DNA of 64,000 bases from Cepaea nemoralis. Its lineage: Eukaryota; Mollusca; Gastropoda; Stylommatophora; Helicidae. Each line of letters opens with the position of its first letter. Position 1 is the first letter of the stretch. Both the position numbers and the translations under genes were made by a program. The stretch covers positions 1-64,000 of the forward strand of contig JACEFZ010017830.1 of NCBI GenBank assembly GCA_014155875.1, in the 5' to 3' direction. Below the pieces are notes generated by a model. The model did no database searches. It worked only from the letters and a program-made list of their open reading frames with translations, and was not told the origin of the DNA. Shown here piece by piece: positions 33,526 through 44,610 of the stretch.

Positions 33526-34116
33526 TGTAGTAAATATCATGCCGGCTACTTATACTTTACAAGACATTTTCTGGTACTAACTTTAGGCTGGGCCAACCCG
33601 GGTTCCGATTCATGATTCCGATTTATTGAAAAAAATAAATAAAAAAAACTTTCCACCTCGTTCAACTAGCCTGAGTGGCGTTGTTATAGTTGTGGTGGTT
33701 CATGATGCGGGATAAGTTTGTCTCGTTGTCTGCGCCAGTGTTAGCTGGCTTTCCAATCTTGAAGTGCTTATGCCTGTGACATTAGCTGGGAGATTGGACT
33801 ACAGGTTGTCCTTTGTGCCCACGGAAGCTTGGGTTAAGATCCGCCTCTATGGGGGACATAAGTAAAACGTCGAAGTGCAATAGCGTTAGCCCCTGGCGCG
33901 ACATCGGCTGCGTCTGTTGTAGGTGTGCCATTGCTCCAGCTACTAGTGCTACACCGACTGCCACTGTTATCAATGTGCAGTCTTCACTAGCCACTATATA
34001 ACTCGCTACCAAAAAACAAAAACAAAAACTCGCTCAGTTGTAGTTATGTCTGTAACCATTAATATTAATTAAGAAAGAATTTGCCATATATAACAAGCAT
34101 ATACAACACACTCATA

Positions 34117-34148
<32 letters not shown>

Positions 34149-34400
34149 ACACACACACATATATATATATATAAGGTAAAGTCGGCAAACAACAGGAAAG
34201 TGCATGGAAAAGTACGGAATACGGAAGCATCTAATTTATTATATATAATCAAATGTCTTGTCGATTTTCGTGGGCTATCATGCTTCTTAGCATCTTGCTC
34301 TCTCAAACAGCAATTATCAATTCCTGTGCTGAAACCTGTTGCTGCCATGATACAAGGTTGTCCAGAATAATCTATTGCTGTCTTCGTCTATCTCTTTTTC
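33526..34400. other. No gene seen; (AC)n/(TA)n at 34.11-34.17 kb
   Basis: Unique sequence. Overlapping 60-76 codon frames at 33.78-34.01 kb show no domain. (AC)n at 34112-34160 is followed by a short TA run. Confidence 0.5.
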
Positions 34401-34404
34401 CACA

Positions 34405-34558
34405 ATTGTCTGTCTGTCTGTCTTTTCTGTCTGTCTTTTCTGTCTGTCTTTTCTGTCTGTCTTTTCTGTCTGTCTTTTCTGTCTGTCTTTTCTGTCTGTC
34501 TTTTCTGTCTGTCTTTTCTGTCTGTCTGTCTGTCTGCCTGCCTGCCTGCCTGCCTGCC

Positions 34559-34599
<41 letters not shown>

Positions 34600-34605
34600 G
34601 CCCAT
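34405..34605. repeat. 12 bp repeat grown from (CTGT)n
   Basis: The 12-base unit TTTTCTGTCTGT repeats about nine times (34430-34520), flanked by pure CTGT and CTGC runs. It shows a tetranucleotide passing into a longer repeat. Confidence 0.95.
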
Positions 34606-34937
34606 ACATGTGTGTCTCTGTCTGTGTATCTTCATCACTACTATTCTTCGTCTATTAACAGCATAGTTATAAACCCCCTCTAGAACTCCGTGCCCGGGAG
34701 AGATTCTACAGCTCCCGACTGGCCACCGCAGTAGAAGGGTGTAAGGACATGACATTATCAAACAGTAAAAGTTGAAGCAAACTTGGGGAACATCAGCCAG
34801 AGAGTCCCACAGTCCGGTATCTCGACATTTTAATGTGGTCATTAAGTACAGGCCATGGGGAGAGAAGCAGTCAACACATACTCCGAACTTGGCTGTCACG
34901 AGGCTAATCTCACACGGGATAGGTAGTAGACGCAACA

Positions 34938-36930
34938 AGTAAAAGGGTACATAACAAGCCGTATAGCATGAGATGAAGTATGTATCACAGGGATTAGGTA
35001 CAGAGTGGGACAAGTAAAAAGTGTACATAAGCCGTATAACATGAGATGGAGTGTGTATCACAGAAATGAGGGACAGAATGGGACAAGTAAAAAGTGTACA
35101 TAACAAGTCCTATAACTTGAGATGGAATGTGTATCACAGAGATGAGGAACAGAATGGAACAAGTAACAAGTGTACATAACAAGTCCTATAACATGAGATG
35201 GAGTGTGTATCACAGGGATTAGGAACAGAGTGGAACAAGTAAAAAGTGTACATAAGCCGTATAACATGAGATGGAGTGTGTATCACAGGGATTAGGAACA
35301 GAGTGGGACAAGTAAAAAGTGTACATAAGCAGTATAACATGAGATGGAGTGTGTATCACAGGGATTAGGTACAGAGTGGGACAAGTAAAAAGTGTACATA
35401 AGCCGTATAACATGAAATGGAGTGTGTATCACAGAAATGAGGGACAGAATGGGACAAGTAAAAAGTGTACATAACAAGTCCTATAACTTGAGATGGAATG
35501 TGTATCACAGAGATGAGGAACAGAATGGGACAAGTAAAAAGTGTACATAACAAGTCCTATAACATGAGATGGAGTGTGTATCACAGAGATGAGGAACAGA
35601 ATGGGACAAGTAAAAAGTGTACATAAGCTGTATAACATGAGATGGAGTGTGTATCACAGAGATGAGGAACAGAATGGGGCATGTAAAAAGTGTACATAAG
35701 CTGTATAACATGAGATGGAGTGTGTATCACAGAGATGAGAAACAGAATGGGACAATTAAAAAGTGTACATAAGCTGTATAACATGAGATGGCGTGTATAT
35801 CACAGAGATGAGGAACAGAATGGGGCAAGTAAAAAGTGTACATAAGCTGTATAACATGAGATGGAGTGTGTATCACAGAAATGAGGGACAGAATGGGATA
35901 AGTAAAAAGTGTACATAACAAGTCCTATAACATGAGATGGAGTGTGTATCACAGAGATGAGGAACAGAATGGGGCAAGTAAAAAGTGTACATAAGCTGTA
36001 TAACATGAGATGGAGTGTGTATCACAGAGATGAGGAACAGAATGGGACAAGTAAAAAGTGTACATAAGCTGTATAACATGAGATGGAGTGTGTATCACAG
36101 AGATGAGGAAAAGAATGGGACAAGTAAAAAGTGTACATAAGCTGTATAACATGAGATGGTGTGTGTATTACAGAGATGAGGAAAAGAATGGGACAAGTAA
36201 AAAGTGTACATAAGCTGTATAACATGAGATGGAGTGTGTATCACAGGGATGAGGAACAGAATGGGACAAGTAAAAAGTGTACATAAGCTGTATAACATGA
36301 GATGGAGTGTGTATCACAGAGATGAGGAACAGAATGGGACAATTAAAAAGTGTACATAAGCTGTATAACATGAGATGGAGTGTGTATCATAGAGATGAGG
36401 AACAGAATGGGACAATTAAAAAGTGTACATAAGCTGTATAACATGAGATGGAGTGTGTATCACAGAGATGAGGAACAGAATGGGACAAGTAAAAAGTGTA
36501 CATAAGCTGTATAACATGAGATGGAGTGTGTATCACAGAAATGAGGGACAGAATGGGACAAGTAAAAAGTGTACATAACAAGTCCTATAACTTGAGATGG
36601 AATGTGTATCACAGAGATGAGGAACAGAATGGGACAAGTAAAAAGTGTACATAACAAGTCCTATAACATGAGATGGAGTGTGTATCACAGAGATGAGGAA
36701 CAGAATGGGACAAGTAAAAAGTGTACATAAGCTGTATAACATGAGATGGAGTGTGTATCACAGGGATGAGGAACAGAATGGGACAAGTAAAAAGTGTACA
36801 TAATTCTTATAACATGAGATGGAGTGTGTATCCAGAGATGAAGAACAGAATGGAACAAGTAAAAAGTGTACATACGCTGTATAACATTAGATGGACTGTG
36901 TATCATAGAGATTAAGAACAGAATGGGACA
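34938..36930. repeat. 73/76 bp satellite, about 27 units, LINE-derived
   Basis: Each unit holds ATAACATGAGATGGAGTGTG, TATCACAGAGATGAGGAAC, AGAATGGGACAAGTAAAAAG and TGTACATAAGCTGT. Units are 73 bases, or 76 where ACATAACAAGTCCT replaces ACATAAGCTGT. In one plus-strand frame the unit reads ITxDGVCITEMRNRMGQVKS, close to the LINE block TEIKNRIGQANTAF (30.6 kb). At the right end the array passes directly into unrepeated LINE sequence. A three-unit block with the 76-base variants recurs near 35.06, 35.43 and 36.54 kb, showing higher-order duplication. Confidence 0.9.
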
Positions 36931-37045
36931 AGCAAACAGTGCATTTTATACCATTTAGAGCATCGTATGCAGTAAATCCCTGTTTTGGGGATTACCAAAA
37001 AGAAGTTTTTGCATGTTTCATAGAGCCAGTTTTAACAAATGGTAA
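36931..37045 (+). mobile_element. LINE remnant continuing from the satellite
   Basis: After the last unit the reading continues as IIEIKNRMGQANSAF and then KEVFACFIEPVLTNG, the next conserved LINE block (compare EPILIYG at 30.75 kb). It is cut by SINE-A at 37048. This anchors the satellite's origin. Confidence 0.75.
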
Positions 37046-37047
37046 GA

Positions 37048-37334
37048 TGTCGGCATGGCCGAATAGATAAGATCGCTAATTCTTAAACATCCGGTGTGCT
37101 GGTACTGAGGTAGCAGGTTCAACCCCATCACCGGTCAGTTGGACCAAAATGTTGACATCTCGTCCTTGACATGGGGACGTAAATTACAAGTACCTCTAAA
37201 GTTGATTGGATTTGCCTGAAGGCGAGGGACACTAGTAATTGGGAAAGCTAATCCACACGCAAACATCAGTCTAGTGAATTGGAAGTAGTAGCGCGTTATG
37301 GACTAAGCTTGAGTTCAAAGAAGTGAACTAAAAA
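37048..37334 (+). mobile_element. SINE-A, full copy
   Basis: 'gtcggcatggccgaatagat' through 'gtagcaggttcaacccc' to 'ggactaagcttgagttcaaa'. Inserted into, or truncating, the LINE remnant. Confidence 0.9.
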
Positions 37335-37724
37335 TGCATTTTCTGTATCTGCCTTTCATCTCCCAACAGAGCATAGGGCCTCAACCAACTGATGCTAAGC
37401 CTGTTTTACACTTGTTTATGATTAATTTGATTTGCAGTTTTCCACACGATGAGACAGCCAGTCACATGCCAACCTTCCTTTGTCGATTCTTACGACATGC
37501 ATGGTAAGTTACAGTGATGCTTTTCTTTGCTTCTCTTACCGGCCCCGGTAACATAGCCTCATACTAGCCTCATATGTTTGTTTATAGATCAATCGGCGCT
37601 TGATGGATCATGTGGTCTGTATCCCACGGGACCCGAGTAAAGCTTACGGTTCATCAAACTGTTAAGAGGTCGTTGGTCAACGCGTAGAAACTGACATCTA
37701 CAATCGCACGAAGATCAACGCGTG
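37335..37724. other. No gene seen
   Basis: Unique sequence between SINE-A and the 24 bp array. No exon, site cluster or repeat recognised. Confidence 0.5.
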
Positions 37725-38130
37725 TCATCGGACAACGATTTACAAATGTCATCGCACAAAGATAAATCAAATGTCATCGCACAAAGATAAACAAAAGTTA
37801 TCACACACGGATAAACAAATTTCAACGCACATATATATGAAAATGTCATCGAACAAAGATGAACAAATGTCATCGCACAGAGATAAACAATTATTATCAT
37901 ACAAAGAGAACCAAATATCATCACATGAACATAAACAAATGACATCACATGAAGATAAACAAATGTCATAGCACAAAGATAAACAAATATTATCGCACAC
38001 AGATAACAAATGTCATCACACACAGATAAACAAATGTAATTGCACAAAATTAATTAAATGTAATCACACAAAGAAAATCAAATGTCATCGCACGAAGCTA
38101 AACAAATGTCATCGCACAAAAACAAACAAA
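37725..38130. repeat. 24-25 bp minisatellite, about 17 units, next to exon donor
   Basis: The unit is 'caaatgtcatcgcac' plus 'aaagataaa', with many variants. The array stops about ten bases from the splice donor of the T-box exon, so it forms the first 400 bases of the long intron. Confidence 0.93.
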
Positions 38131-38140
38131 TGCTACTCAC

Positions 38141-38498
38141 CGACCCAACTTGGTGACAATCATCTCCGTACCCAGCACATCAAAGTCATCCCACAGTTGC
38201 TTCATCTCCAGCTGCGCAGTCACATTCAGCAGTTTCAGGTGCAGCGGTTTGTTGGCAACGTGTGGTTTGACCAGGCTTTCTCCAGAAGCTCCCTTGCCCC
38301 CGTCCTTATCCTCGGTCTTGGTGCAGCCAGCAGACAAGTCCCCGCAGCTGTTCATCGACTCGTCGGAGTCGTGCTTTCCGTCTTCTACGTCCGGCGATGG
38401 CCGGTTGTTGCAGGAGACGTGGTTGCTGATTGGGTTGTGGTCGAACCTCAGGGAGTCAAAGATTCTTCCCATTGTGGACCCCGAGCCAATCACACATG
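38141..38498 (-). CDS. Tbx1/10: T-box transcription factor (Tbx1/10 type), exon with start of T-box
   Basis: 358-base minus-strand exon: 2 + 118 codons + 2 bases. It encodes CVIGSGSTMGRIFDSLRF, then an acidic Ser/Asp/Glu-rich stretch (DVEDGKHDSDES; TEDKDGGKG), then the T-box start VTAQLEMKQLWDDFDVLG and TEMIVTKLG(R). LExKxLWDxFxxLGTEMIVTKxGR is the conserved opening of Tbx1/10 domains. The donor is CG|GTGAGT (38140-38135) and the acceptor CTATATCCAG (to 38499). The entering phase implies an upstream exon. An in-frame Met at 38472 (MGRIF) could instead be the start if transcription begins here; the first ATG (38497) is out of frame. (CAAT)n lies about 25 bases upstream of the acceptor. The Ala of the usual TKAGR is Leu here. 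Confidence 0.93.
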
Positions 38499-38520
38499 CT
38501 GGATATAGATAAATACAGAT

Positions 38521-38552
<32 letters not shown>

Positions 38553-38633
38553 TAACCAACCAGTCAGTGAGTCTGTGAGTCAGTCAATCCTTTTTAAAAT
38601 GAATTTGAAAGCATGTTCTTGTCAGCGGCTGAC

Positions 38634-38864
38634 GAGCGGCTGGCCGAGAGGCTAGAACGCCGGACTCCCATTCGGGAGGCCCAGGTTCGATCCCTCGGTA
38701 AGGTGTCGGATTTTTTTCTGTCGGGGGAAAAAAGACAATCCTAACCTGCACAGTTCGCGGCGACCGCACTAGGCAGGCGGCCATTATTCCTCAGGCTCAA
38801 AGACCCCTCTGCCATACACCGCAAGGTAATATATTGGCAGTAAATGACAGTTAAATGACAGACA
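38634..38864 (+). mobile_element. SINE-C with 11 bp target-site duplication
   Basis: 'gagcggctggccgagaggct' through GGTTCGATCCCTCGGTAAGG to 'ttggcagtaaatgacagtt'. GTTCTTGTCAG is repeated at 38615-38625 and 38865-38875. Confidence 0.9.
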
Positions 38865-39039
38865 GTTCTTGTCAGGTTATTGTCTGAAGTAGTGGAGAGT
38901 TTCAGCAACGGTCTCAAGTAGATGAAAGTAAACTCCCAACGGCATCTTCTTGTGATAGAGGATAGAGAACGCACAACAGTGGCAAACAGAGATTGATAGA
39001 GGACGGACAATGCACAAAAGAGATGCAAACACAGACACT

Positions 39040-39255
39040 GTGGCTCAAATCTAACACTGGTCAGTTGGGCTAAAATGTTGACTTCTCATCCTTAACTTAT
39101 TGACGTAAATTACATGTACCCCTGAAGTCTTAGTGGGTTCGCCTGATGGCAAAGGGACACTGGTAATAGGGAAAGCTAATCCACACGCAAACATCAGCCC
39201 AGTGGACTAGAAGTAGCAGCACTGTATGGACTACACTTGATTTCAAAGCTAGCGA
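39040..39255 (+). mobile_element. SINE-A, 5'-truncated
   Basis: Starts near the box B region ('aatctaacactggtcagttg') and keeps the whole body to 'cttgatttcaaagctagcga'. The tRNA-like box A is lost. Confidence 0.88.
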
Positions 39256-39655
39256 AGACACACAATCAGAGACTGTTTATTCATGAGAATGAGAGGACAA
39301 CTCTAAATCAGATCACAGGAGTGCTTATCTTTATAATAGGAAATTGCAGACGAAGAAGGACGTCACAAATCACCCATACTGATAGTGGTCGGCAAGGGCG
39401 AACCTTTATATTAGCTTCCATTAATACTTAAGAGCTGGTCGCAGATCTAGACTTCCGTAACGTGAGCGTGATATTAGATGACATGAATGTAACCAGTTGA
39501 CATTTATCCACGCAGAAGATCTTAATGTTACAGTTATAAGAAAGCTCATTTTTCGTTATAGGTGGTTAATTCATATAGGCACTCAATAATTCAACTTTGA
39601 GACTATGATCTTGTCAATTGTATCAAAAGTTTAACATCCAAAATACAATTAGTTT
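39256..39655. other. No gene seen
   Basis: Unique sequence upstream of the T-box exon on the gene's strand. No further exon recognised. Confidence 0.5.
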
Positions 39656-39657
39656 AT

Positions 39658-40005
39658 TCATCATCATGTGCCATGCCAACACGTATGGGCGGTCATGTTG
39701 CGCCATTTCACGCGATCACCAGAGTCACGGATCATACCACGTAGCCAAGCCATCCAGATGTCAACTCCTCTACCTTCCTATCGTTTTTGTCCCTCAAACT
39801 TTTCCCCCTTGTTGTCATTAAATTCTCTAGTTTATTTATTTTCATAACCCGCCCAACACATTTTGACTGTCTACATCTAATTTATCTAATCAGTTTACGG
39901 TTTTCACTTGTATCTTGTAGGACTTGCTCATTGGTGTTTCTGTCTGTCCATGATATTCTTTGCATTTTCCTCAGAAACCACATTTCCGCTCTGTGCCATT
40001 ATATG
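39658..40005 (-). mobile_element. LINE C-terminal fragment (47 kb family)
   Basis: Reversed, in broken frames: EMWFLRKMQRISWTDRNTNE, ENRKLIR, GRVMKINKLENL, and an end at 'tgtgccatgccaacacgtat'. It matches the minus-strand LINE at 47.2 kb throughout and is truncated at EMWF. It ends in a short CAT run at 39659. Confidence 0.75.
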
Positions 40006-40239
40006 CTATTAAGCTTGTCTGTTCATTGTAATTAGTTTATTAGACACAATTCTAGAACAATGTAGAAATCAGAGCACCAATACCCTCGCAACAATCATGC
40101 AAATTACCTGCTATACCGAAGTGAACAAGCAGCAAATTTCAGACTCCGCCTGCAAGGGACTTAAAGACTGAAGTACCACTTGTTGAATAAACTACAGATA
40201 CTAGATGCTGATTAATATCACTGGGGAATTGGTAAAGGA

Positions 40240-40519
40240 TTTGTTTTAGTGCTCTATCGCATTGAACTCAAGCGTAGTCAATACACGTATTATTACCCCT
40301 GGTGCACTGGACTGATTTTTACGTGTGGATTAACTTTTCCTTTTACCAGTGCCCATCGCCAAATGGTGAACCCACTCCAACTTTCAAGGTACTTGTTATT
40401 GACAAGAAGTCAACATTTTAGTCCAACTGACCGGTCTAGGGGTTGAACCCGATACCTCGGCATCAGCACACCGGATGATTAAGATCGAGCGCTCTTGTCC
40501 ATATTCCATAGTGACCTCC
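40240..40519 (-). mobile_element. SINE-A, full copy, diverged
   Basis: 'ctatcgcattgaactcaagc' to the head 'ccatattccatagtgacc', with GGGGTTGAACCCG. A deletion removes about 20 bases in the middle of the body. Confidence 0.85.
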
Positions 40520-40599
40520 AGTAAACGGATACGAGGGTTCTAATCTTACACCTTCCCATTGGCTGACGACGAGGTAGTCGTATGGTTTCCTACACGCGT

Positions 40600-41090
40600 C
40601 ATTTCGGTCTTAAAAGTTAACTTCTCGTCTAGGAAGTAATTTCAAACTACTGAACGTAGAATGCCTAGAAAACAATGTGGTGTTGGGGTTGATCGTAACG
40701 TCCTGCAAAGAACATGTTGTTGTTTTCCTCTCTGTAAAATGACGGCTAAACATTTCTAGGAAGTGTCCGACATTTGCATAATTCAATGGAGATGCCAGTA
40801 GCCTCAAGTTAACTGCCGTGTACTTTAAATACTTCATGTAGACGCCTGAAGGAGTACGAACAAGAAACGAATACAATGAAGTTAAGTTAGCTGCATATCC
40901 TTTACATGACGTCACAGTCAACCCCAGTATTATTTGACTGTTTGTGGTTTCTTGGATAAGTTTACGTTTTGTTATTCGCCATTGCTTTCTGAACGACCGC
41001 ACTCATACAATGGTACTGAAAACAACGCAAGGCGGTTTGCTTCCAAATCGTCCGCAGCTCTGTTTCGATCGCGGTATGCGATGAAACAAA
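40600..41090. mobile_element. Two SINE-B pieces in opposite orientation
   Basis: Plus-strand 3' piece at 40648-40715 ('caaactactgaacgtagaat', 'gatcgtaacgtcctgcaaag'). A reversed, longer copy runs 40885-41085 ('gctgcatatcctttacatga' to 'cgatcgcggtatgcgatga'). Unique sequence of about 170 bases lies between. Confidence 0.75.
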
Positions 41091-41684
41091 TGCTATTTCC
41101 ATAACGAATACTGGTGGAAATGGTTCTCTAACACTGTCTGTCCGAGAGTGTGATTGTAGTATCCCTGACCACTTTCAATTATCTCTTGATGTTTATTAAC
41201 TTCCCTCGTTGCCTATCTCTTGCTCGCCTGCTTTCGGCCTTTTTCTGTAAGGTTTTCATAAGTGTCATTCATGACTTTTAATATGGCCAATATATTTGAC
41301 AAGTCTCTTTTTTACTACTCCCGCATGATTTTTTCTACCTCTCTATTTATTAAAATGTAAAAGAGCACTTGAAATGTGCGAATTCTCTGTGTGCGAATTT
41401 TCAAATAGCGAATCCCTTTTAGACCTCTGTTCCTGGCTTCTATACGATTGAAACAATAGAGACGCCGCAGTATCACAGACTGCTCTAATCTCCATCCAGA
41501 CAACGCTTAACGGTATACAATGTGTCCATTCTTTCCTGTCAGTTGGTAATCTGAAACTTGGAGAACGAAACATTTACTCTTAGACTACGTGGCACAAATT
41601 TCATTTTTGGATACCCTAGTGGTTTAGAGTTTGTCCACTAGCACCATTTCCTACTACTCCTGTAACACTTGTTGTTGTTGTGTT
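41091..41684. other. No gene seen
   Basis: Unique AT-rich sequence. Minus-strand frames (41315-41573) show no domain. Confidence 0.5.
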
Positions 41685-42182
41685 CTTCTTCTTCTTCTTC
41701 TTCTTCTTCTTCTCTTCTTCTTCTTCTTCTTCTTCTTCTTCTTCTTCTTCTTCTTCTCCACCCCCCTCCGCCATTCGTTGTCTACTCATCTACACCTCTT
41801 CTTCTTCTTCTTCTTCTTCTTCTTCTTCTTCTTCTTCTTCTTCTTCTTCTTCTTCTCCCCCCCCCTCCATTCGTCGTCTAATCATCTACACCTCTTCTTC
41901 TTCTTCTTCTTCTTCTCCTTCTTCTTCTTCTTCTTCTTCTTCTTCTTCTTCTTCTTCTTCTTCTTTTTCTTCTTCTCCACCCCCCTCCGCCATTCGTCGT
42001 CTACTCATCTACACCTCTTCTTCTTCTTCTTCTTCTTCTTCTTCTTTCTTCTTCTTCTTCTTCTTCTTCTTCTTCTTCTTCTCCCCCCCCCCCCTCCATT
42101 CGTCGTCTAATCATCTACACCTCTTCTTCTTCTTCTTCTTCTTCTTCTTCTTCTTCTTCTTCTTCTTCTTCTTCTTCTTCTT
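41685..42182. repeat. (TTC)n array interrupted four times by a ~45 bp spacer
   Basis: TTC runs of 30-80 bases alternate with a conserved spacer ('cattcgtcgtct' then 'catctacacctc') at about 41757, 41857, 41976 and 42082. Spacers alternate between two versions (CCACCCCCCTCCGCC and CCCCCCCTCC; 'ctactcat' and 'ctaatcat'), i.e. an ABAB higher-order repeat. Confidence 0.93.
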
Positions 42183-42424
42183 GCGCCTGGTCTGGAGCAG
42201 AAATTGGCGATTATTTCTCGTCAATCTTCCTTATAACTTTATATTGTAATGAGGTCGGTGATGTCTATACAGTACTATTTGTTGCCCAGCTGTTTAAGTT
42301 TTCCATCTACATTTATCTCTTCTGGCTTTTCTGGTATTTTCCCCACACGGGGCTTTTCCCCCACCCTCCCCCTCCCGGGTCTATGTGATTTCTGCTGTTG
42401 ATATAAAGACACTTCCGTATCAGA

Positions 42425-42670
42425 TACGGTAGCATAGTAGTTAGCACTACTAATGGTGTTGGGTTCAAAATCACATTGAGGATGAACTTTAAAATTCATC
42501 TTGGCTTCCATAAGGACCCAGCCTAAATGGGTACCAGGAAATGTCGTGAGAAATAAAGGCGACCGGCATAATATTAACGATATCACCCCTCGAGTGCTAA
42601 TTGGTCTATACAAATTTGGTTCTAGCACCAAATACCCAACACGCCTACAGGCGTATGAAAAGGTCATTTA

Positions 42671-42756
<86 letters not shown>
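42425..42756 (+). mobile_element. SINE-D copy followed by (TA)n
   Basis: 'acggtagcatagtagttagc', then GGGTTCAAAATC, 'cctaaatgggtaccaggaaa', 'taaaggcgaccggcataata' and 'gaaaaggtcatttactta'. Its tail runs directly into 80 bases of TA repeat (42673-42756). Confidence 0.8.
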
Positions 42757-42761
<5 letters not shown>

Positions 42762-42794
42762 AACTGCCATTCGGATGTAAAATTTTAGGCCTTC

Positions 42795-43014
42795 ACATAT
42801 TTTAGGTTATAGTATATAACGTTAGATGCCCAGCACTTCCTCGTCATCGTTCCTTCTCAAGCAATTTCCAGAACATTCTGGGGTCCATGTGTATGAGGCC
42901 TGGTCGACCCTAGAGCTGAACTGGTCGGGAAAATAATCCATGCTTCTGCTAGGGATTGAAGCCGGACCACTTACTTGGCAGGGCAATGCGCTAATCACTA
43001 TCCGTCTGCGGATG

Positions 43015-43055
<41 letters not shown>
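42795..43055 (-). mobile_element. SINE-D-like copy, reversed, bordered by (TA)n
   Basis: The minus-strand head 'gacggatagtgattagcgca' with GGCTTCAATCCC, then 'ggtcgaccaggcctc'. (TA)n lies on the head side (43014-43055). Together with the previous element it forms two head-out SINEs with TA arrays. Confidence 0.6.
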
Positions 43056-43059
<4 letters not shown>

Positions 43060-43334
43060 CAAATTATACAGGTGCAAATCATCTATAGGCAGTGTCGCTC
43101 TGTGTCAACCCAACAGAAACAAATGTGTACTAGATAATTTTCAGAATGTTATGGAAATTGTCTGGTGGGGAAAAGGGGAGAGAAAGACAACATGTCAATT
43201 CAACCCAAATAGGTCGTTTATTAAGAACATGTGAAGACATACACTTCTGCCAAATAACTACATATATGTTTGTGTACTTATATACAAAACTAGATAAGGA
43301 TGTAATATTGAAACAAGATAAATGTATGTAGTTA

Positions 43335-43775
43335 AGCCTCGGTCGTTCAGAAAGCAATGGCAAACTAAAAAAAAAAAAAAATGTGGCATGTCCTTTGCAG
43401 GACGTTGCGATTAACCGCAGTTCCAGGTTGACTTTCTGGGAAATTTTACGTTCAGTGGTTTGCCATTGAAATCTGAACGAGAAGTCAACAGTGTAGAGGA
43501 ACTGACTGGTGTAGGAGTTAAACCTGTTACGCTATCGTCAGCGTACTACTTTAAGTTTAAGTTTAAGCGCGTTAAGACCCGCGGCTACGTAAACAATTCT
43601 TCCTCTTCTTCTTTAGCATTCCGGGCCATTGAGGTATTTTGCTGCAGATACAAGCCGTCTTCATTCGTCTCTCTGGTTGACCTTCTCTTGCCAGTCGCTG
43701 ATTCCAAGTGCTTGGGCTACGTAAACAATACTGGGGTTGATTGAGACGTCATGTAAAGTACATGCGACTAACACT
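43335..43775. mobile_element. Nested SINE-B pieces and a SINE-A fragment
   Basis: 'cggtcgttcagaaagcaatg' (plus) stops in an A run at 43368. A reversed SINE-B tail follows (43385-43480, 'tcctttgcaggacgttgcga' to 'gtttgccattgaaatctgaa'). Then a reversed SINE-A fragment ('gactggtgtaggagttaaac', 43497-43545) and a plus SINE-B tail at 43715-43770. Confidence 0.7.
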
Positions 43776-43779
43776 TATA

Positions 43780-44505
43780 ACAGAGCAGCAGAGATAAAGA
43801 TAACGGCATCCTCGAAAGCAATGCATTCGCAGCATGCCTGACAAAGATGACTGAAATCGGGGTAACAGCAGTGTCGCGTTCTGTACTGGCATCTCGTCCC
43901 ACAGCAACAATTACCACGGTCATCATCACATACCATCATCAGCCGAATTATCTACCTCATCAGCAAGATTAGCGATCCGCACAAACCTCAAGAGTACGAA
44001 CTAAATCTGCAGGAAAACCCCATGACGTCACCTGACACCGCTTCCTGCTCTATGTAATGAACTGCGCAGCCGTGGGTACAATGCGGAGATCCCATCACGT
44101 CATTAGCGACCTCAGCGCCCCCTGTTGAGGCATTGAACTCTGGAGAGTCGTGTTTGGGGAGATGATGAGCACTTGTTTAAGATGCCAGCGCATGAGGGAT
44201 TATTAATAACGCTGGAAAGTGGCATGGTAACGAATAGTACCTGCCAAGTACATACAAGGTTTGCATCCAGGAGGACCGTTCATAACAAACACGAAAACAG
44301 ACAGGGTGGCGTTTGCTTCGCCACACACGGAAAGCGCAAACAAGCTTCGGCGTGGAAGTCATTAGGTCGAGAATTTGATATGATTAATTACGGAGGAAAT
44401 GATGCGTGCTGTTATGGTACATTAGCAATAGGAGGACAAGTCTAGGGTGGGAGATGCTCGTTAGGGTACTGAGGATGGCATAGCAGCGTGCCACATGCTG
44501 GTCTG
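43780..44505. promoter_or_regulatory. Unique, relatively GC-rich; perfect CRE
   Basis: The longest stretch upstream of the T-box exon without a repeat. It has TGACGTCA (a palindromic CRE) at 44024, CACGTCATTAG at 44096 and CAGCGCCCCCTG at 44112, a CTCF-like motif. This could be a promoter, enhancer or insulator of the minus-strand T-box gene, but I cannot show it. A 90-codon plus frame at 44173-44445 is unrecognised. Confidence 0.3.
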
Positions 44506-44509
44506 TCTT

Positions 44510-44540
44510 TATGCAGCAGTAGCAGCAGCAGCAGCAATTA

Positions 44541-44610
<70 letters not shown>

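Noticed and set aside
34372..35106. 244-codon minus-strand frame
   Set aside because: It runs from satellite units through unique sequence into a CTGT microsatellite; a chance open frame across repeats.
34994..36906. Many overlapping 61-73 codon minus-strand frames
   Set aside because: All come from the 73/76 bp satellite; each frame ends after about 2.5 units.
34938..36930. CRISPR-like array of regular repeats
   Set aside because: Units are contiguous 73-base copies without unique spacers, in a eukaryotic intron.
38150..38512. 103- and 120-codon plus-strand frames at the first T-box exon
   Set aside because: Antisense shadows of the GC-richer exon on the minus strand; no recognisable domain.
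41631..42249. 159- and 189-codon frames rich in Phe/Ser/Leu
   Set aside because: Translation of TTC repeats and C-rich spacers; no biological signal.
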